In this document: one piece after another, positions 13,576 to 16,024 of the stretch
Numbering within the stretch: the first letter of the stretch is position 1
Layout: each line of letters starts with the position of its first letter
DNA from: Bacteroidales bacterium UBA1754
GTDB taxonomy: Bacteria; Bacteroidota; Bacteroidia; Bacteroidales; Paludibacteraceae
Assembly (NCBI GenBank): GCA_002315615.1
Contig: DCHK01000036.1
Span: forward strand, 13,223 to 29,246
Length of the DNA stretch: 16,024 nt
Direction: 5' to 3'
Program-made: the position numbers and the translations under genes
Notes under the pieces: generated by a model
What the model was told of the DNA's origin: nothing
The model's input: the letters and a program-made list of their open reading frames with translations, nothing else
Database searches by the model: none

Positions 13576-14154
13576 TTACTTCTTTTTCTGAACGCTCCAA
13601 CCAAATTTGCCCAATTCATCGCCAATTTTGTAATAATGACCGTGATTGTAGGCAAGAAGATTTGCTTTGTCTAAATGGAATGTTCCTGTTTCGGGGTCGA
13701 GGTATTGCTCGTCGGCTTGAACACTTACGACTTCTGCCAAAAACATATCGTGTGAGCCAAGTGGTATAATTTGTTTCACACGGCACTCAATGTTTACGGG
13801 CGATTCTGCAATGAGTGGTGCTGGTACATTTTTGCTCATCACTGGCGTAAGTTGCATTTCTTTGAACTTGTCATAATCGCGACCAGAACGCACACCGCAC
13901 CAATCGGTAGCACGAGCCAATTGCTCGGTTGTAAGGTTGATGACGAACGCCATGTTTTGTTTTATAATGTCGTACGAATGTCGTTCTTTCCTCACCGAGA
14001 TATAACACATTGCGGGGTCGCTACAAATGGTGCCAGTCCACGAAACTGTTAGAATATTGTATTCTTTTTCATTCGCACCACAACTCACCATTACTGCAGG
14101 CAACGGATAAATCATTGTTCCCGCACGCCATTGTTGTTTTTTATGTTCTGCCAT
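13576..14154 (-). CDS. Flavin reductase-like (flavoredoxin-type) protein
   Basis: A 192-residue cytosolic FMN-binding protein of the flavin reductase-like family (PF01613 type). The pattern is AGTMIYPLPAVMVSCGANEKEYNILTVSWTG, then SDPAMCYISVRKERHSYDII, FVINLTTEQLARATDWCGVRSGRDYDKF and a central SPVNIECRVKQIIPLGSHDMFLAEV. This is the split-barrel fold that binds FMN at the TVSWTG and SVRKERHS strands. The chosen start gives MAEHKKQQWRAGTMIYPLP, normal for the family. Thirteen further open codons reach back to 14193, but they fall in a hairpin with a T-run. It follows pyrI on the same strand, an order I recall from Bacteroides. The electron donor and physiological substrate cannot be read from sequence. 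Confidence 0.88.
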   Translation of the reverse strand: MAEHKKQQWRAGTMIYPLPAVMVSCGANEKEYNILTVSWTGTICSDPAMCYISVRKERHSYDIIKQNMAFVINLTTEQLARATDWCGVRSGRDYDKFKEMQLTPVMSKNVPAPLIAESPVNIECRVKQIIPLGSHDMFLAEVVSVQADEQYLDPETGTFHLDKANLLAYNHGHYYKIGDELGKFGWSVQKKK

Positions 14155-14169
14155 ATTGCTTGTTTTCAC

Positions 14170-14197
14170 AAAAAATGCCGATTTAATCGGCATTTTT
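14170..14197 (-). terminator. Hairpin with T-run between pyrI and the flavin reductase gene
   Basis: aaaaatgccga (14171-14181) and tcggcattttt (14187-14197) form an 11-bp stem with a 5-base loop. On the minus strand it ends in TTTTTT. It begins 5 bases after the pyrI stop and ends 15 bases before the reductase ATG. It can serve as the pyrI terminator, with partial read-through, or as an RNA-processing or stability element. Confidence 0.75.
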
Positions 14198-14202
14198 CAC
14201 AT

Positions 14203-14658
14203 TTATTTAAATTTTATTTCTTCTTCTTTTAGTACCCGTTCGCAGTAGCAACACTGCACTTGCATTGGTTGTTTTTGCAAAACACGAAACTTTGTTGGCA
14301 CAGGCTGATTGTTGGTAATACATTTAGGATTGTTGCAACAAACAATGTCTGAAACAATTTCGGGCAACTGAACGGGAATTTTCTCCTTCACCGTGTAATC
14401 GTGAATGATATTCAAATTTGCCAAAGGCGCAAGTAGTGCGATTTTGTTGATAGATTTTTGGTCGAGATACAAATCAGAAACCTTCACAATTCCCTTTGTA
14501 CCAAGTTGTTTGCTCTCAAGGTTGTTGCCGATTGTAATTTGGTTACTTACCTTGTCGAGTTGCAAAATAGAAACTACTTTGAAAAGTTTGTCAGATGGAA
14601 TGTGGTCTATCACCGTTCCGTTGCGCAAAGCGACTACCTTCAATTCTTTTTTATCCAT
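14203..14658 (-). CDS. pyrI: Aspartate carbamoyltransferase regulatory chain
   Basis: Regulatory subunit of aspartate carbamoyltransferase, which binds CTP/ATP and assembles with PyrB trimers in pyrimidine synthesis. The 151-residue length is normal. The N-terminal nucleotide-binding domain shows VVALRNGTVIDHIPSDKLFKV (8-28) and TIGNNLESK (42-50). The C-terminal zinc domain has the four ligands Cys108, Cys113, Cys136 and Cys139 (CNNPKC and CCYC), spaced as in E. coli PyrI to within one residue. Extra cysteines at 107 and 137 flank them. There is no pyrB beside it in this window: upstream is the divergent serB promoter region. The catalytic gene must therefore be elsewhere, since PyrI has no known role alone. 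A TATTTTTG box lies 22 bases upstream. Confidence 0.96.
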   Translation of the reverse strand: MDKKELKVVALRNGTVIDHIPSDKLFKVVSILQLDKVSNQITIGNNLESKQLGTKGIVKVSDLYLDQKSINKIALLAPLANLNIIHDYTVKEKIPVQLPEIVSDIVCCNNPKCITNNQPVPTKFRVLQKQPMQVQCCYCERVLKEEEIKFK

Positions 14659-14679
14659 AATTGCATCAATTTCTTTTCA

Positions 14680-14687
14680 CAAAAATA
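14680..14687 (-). promoter_or_regulatory. Candidate pyrI promoter (-7 box)
   Basis: TATTTTTG on the minus strand fits TAnnTTTG exactly, 22 bases before the pyrI ATG. There is no clear -33 partner, and the region is extremely AT-rich. Confidence 0.4.
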
Positions 14688-14705
14688 ATAAAAAAACAAA
14701 AGTCT

Positions 14706-14735
14706 TTTGTATTTGACAAAAAACATTTACATTTA
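14706..14735 (+). promoter_or_regulatory. Candidate serB promoter
   Basis: TTTG at 14706-14709, an 18-base spacer, then TACATTTA at 14728-14735, which differs from the -7 consensus only in the last base. It lies 25 bases before the serB ATG, in the gap shared with divergent pyrI. Confidence 0.5.
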
Positions 14736-14759
14736 TCGAAGAAATAATTTTATCAAAAA

Positions 14760-15995
14760 ATGATTACAGAAGACGAAAACGAGATTGTACTCGTCAGCAT
14801 TTACGGAGAAGATAAACCTGGTGTAACATCTCAAATTACCGAGATTTTGGCAAACTACAACGCCGAGATTTTGGACATTGGTCAGGCAGATATTCACCAG
14901 TCGCTTTCTTTAGGAATTTTGGTGCGTTTCCGCAAAAGTCAGACAAACGTTGGCGGAGGGGTACTTAAAGATATTCTTTTCAAAGGTTACGAATTGGGCG
15001 TAAAAGTCAGATTTGTTCCTATCTCAATTGAGCAATACAACGAATGGGTAGGCAAGCAAGGAAAAGACCGACACATTATTACCATACTCGGCAAAGGAAT
15101 CACCGCAAAACAAATATCTAAAATAACGGAAGTCGTTGCAGAACAAGGACTTAACATAGACTCTATCAAGCGACTCACTGGACGAATGTCGCTAAATTCG
15201 GAAGACACCACTTTGCGTGCGTGCATAGAACTTTCGGTACGAGGAACTTTCAAAGACCGCAACGAAATTCAAGCAAAATTTATGCACCTTTCGGCAACTT
15301 TGGGTGTAGATATTTCGTTCCAAAAAGATGATATTTATCGCCGAAATCGTCGTTTGATTTGCTTCGATATGGATTCTACACTTATCAAAACGGAGGTGAT
15401 TGACGAATTGGCAGACCGTGCTGGCGTGGGTGCCGAAGTTCGTGCCATTACAGAATCGGCAATGCGTGGCGAAATTGATTTTCAAGAAAGTTTCAAACGA
15501 CGCGTGGCTCTGCTGAAAGGACTCGATGAAAACGTAATGCAAGATATTGCCGAAAAATTACCAATTATGGATGGTGCCGACCGACTGATGACAATCTTGA
15601 AAAAATGTGGCTATAAAATTGCCATTTTATCCGGTGGATTCACGTATTTTGGCGAATATCTGAAAAAACGTTTCGGCATAGATTATGTGTATGCCAACGA
15701 ACTGGAAATAGTGGACGGAAAACTCACTGGAAATTATGTTGGCGATATTGTAGACGGGCACCGGAAAGCCGAACTGCTACGCATGATAGCGCAGTTTGAG
15801 CATATCGACTTGAAACAGGTAATCGCAGTGGGCGATGGCGCCAACGACCTTCCAATGATAAACATGGCTGGACTTGGCATTGCTTTCCACGCAAAACCGA
15901 AAGTGAAATCCATCGCACGCCAGTCCATCTCGACTATCGGACTTGACGGCATTCTGTACTTCCTCGGTTTTAGAGATGTACATATTGATAAATGA
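14760..15995 (+). CDS. serB: Phosphoserine phosphatase with two N-terminal ACT domains
   Basis: Removes phosphate from O-phosphoserine, the last step of serine synthesis. At 411 residues it combines two ACT-like regulatory domains (about 9-88, opening VLVSIYGEDKPGVTSQI, and 105-186, opening HIITILGKGITAKQI) with a HAD phosphatase. HAD motif I is FDMDST at 202-207, with nucleophile Asp203 and Asp205. Motif II is SGGF at 291-294, the motif III lysine is Lys336 (GHRKAELL), and motif IV is GDGANDLPM at 358-366. The cap region TEVIDELADRAGVG follows motif I as in SerB. The ACT pair suggests control by an amino acid, likely serine, which is inference from the family. It is divergent from pyrI across a 101-base gap, with its stop 29 bases before the window end. 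Confidence 0.97.
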   Translation: MITEDENEIVLVSIYGEDKPGVTSQITEILANYNAEILDIGQADIHQSLSLGILVRFRKSQTNVGGGVLKDILFKGYELGVKVRFVPISIEQYNEWVGKQGKDRHIITILGKGITAKQISKITEVVAEQGLNIDSIKRLTGRMSLNSEDTTLRACIELSVRGTFKDRNEIQAKFMHLSATLGVDISFQKDDIYRRNRRLICFDMDSTLIKTEVIDELADRAGVGAEVRAITESAMRGEIDFQESFKRRVALLKGLDENVMQDIAEKLPIMDGADRLMTILKKCGYKIAILSGGFTYFGEYLKKRFGIDYVYANELEIVDGKLTGNYVGDIVDGHRKAELLRMIAQFEHIDLKQVIAVGDGANDLPMINMAGLGIAFHAKPKVKSIARQSISTIGLDGILYFLGFRDVHIDK

Positions 15996-16005
15996 TATTT
16001 TTACA

Positions 16006-16019
16006 TTAGTGTCCACTAA
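16006..16019. repeat. Short palindrome at the right edge
   Basis: ttagtg, tc, cactaa forms a 6-bp inverted repeat 10 bases after the serB stop, flanked by T-rich and A-rich sequence. It may be the start of a serB terminator or the end of a mobile element lying beyond the window. The window ends before this can be decided. Confidence 0.4.
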
Positions 16020-16024
16020 AAAAT

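Noticed and set aside
14155..14193. Thirteen-residue extension of the flavin reductase
   Set aside because: It falls inside a hairpin with a T-run, and the family begins near the MAEHKKQQWRAG start.
1..16024. CRISPR array, tRNA, rRNA, integrase or complete insertion sequence
   Set aside because: Looked for on both strands by eye. No evenly spaced repeats of CRISPR type, no cloverleaf sequences and no transposase or integrase frames were seen.

Overview
The window reads as a stretch of chromosome from a Bacteroidota bacterium, probably Bacteroidales. It is AT-rich and its genes lack clear Shine-Dalgarno sequences. Several intergenic gaps carry the Bacteroidota -7 promoter box TAnnTTTG. Many proteins are of types I know mainly from this phylum: an RprY-like response regulator, a TGS-domain nucleoside kinase, a DUF3108 protein, a DUF2851 protein, and a lipoprotein with a GGPEDETPP motif after its lipobox. 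Standard code is used (TAA and TGA both serve as stops). The species cannot be named from the sequence alone.

Layout, left to right. (1) 1-3797, all minus strand: birA, a hairpin terminator, then a promoter followed by pyrE, a START-like/SRPBCC protein, argH and the beginning of a secreted protein that runs off the left edge. (2) 3901-4077, plus strand: a 58-residue two-helix membrane protein, separated by a strong bidirectional terminator from (3) 4184-8124, minus strand: nucleoside kinase, rpoN (sigma-54) 9 bases later, then an RprY-like regulator with its own promoter. (4) 8270-10963, minus strand: an envelope lipoprotein and a DUF3108 secreted protein, ended by a long hairpin terminator. 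(5) 11053-11768, minus strand: a nucleotidyltransferase (MNT) and HEPN pair overlapping by ATGA, a putative toxin-antitoxin module. (6) 11844-13124 (minus) DUF2851 and 13206-13571 (plus) a small membrane-anchored protein, divergent from a compact promoter region. (7) 13576-14658, minus strand: pyrI and a flavin reductase-like protein with a hairpin between them. (8) 14760-15995, plus strand: serB. The last 29 bases hold a short palindrome.

Most of this is core metabolism and regulation: pyrimidine synthesis (pyrE, pyrI), arginine (argH), serine (serB), biotin attachment (birA), nucleoside salvage, and transcription control (rpoN, rprY). The only clearly accessory module is the HEPN/MNT pair. 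I found no CRISPR array, tRNA, rRNA, prophage or complete insertion sequence, and no gene-free stretch longer than 300 bases. I do not see a convincing new multi-gene system. The best leads are DUF2851 as a possible divergent nuclease, the HEPN protein without the usual RNase motif, the hairpin between pyrI and the flavin reductase gene, and a heptamer repeat upstream of the SRPBCC gene.

Several start codons were moved to more plausible positions. The nucleoside kinase starts at 8124, DUF3108 at 9082, the lipoprotein at 10963, the flavin reductase at 14154, and the small plus-strand protein at 13206.
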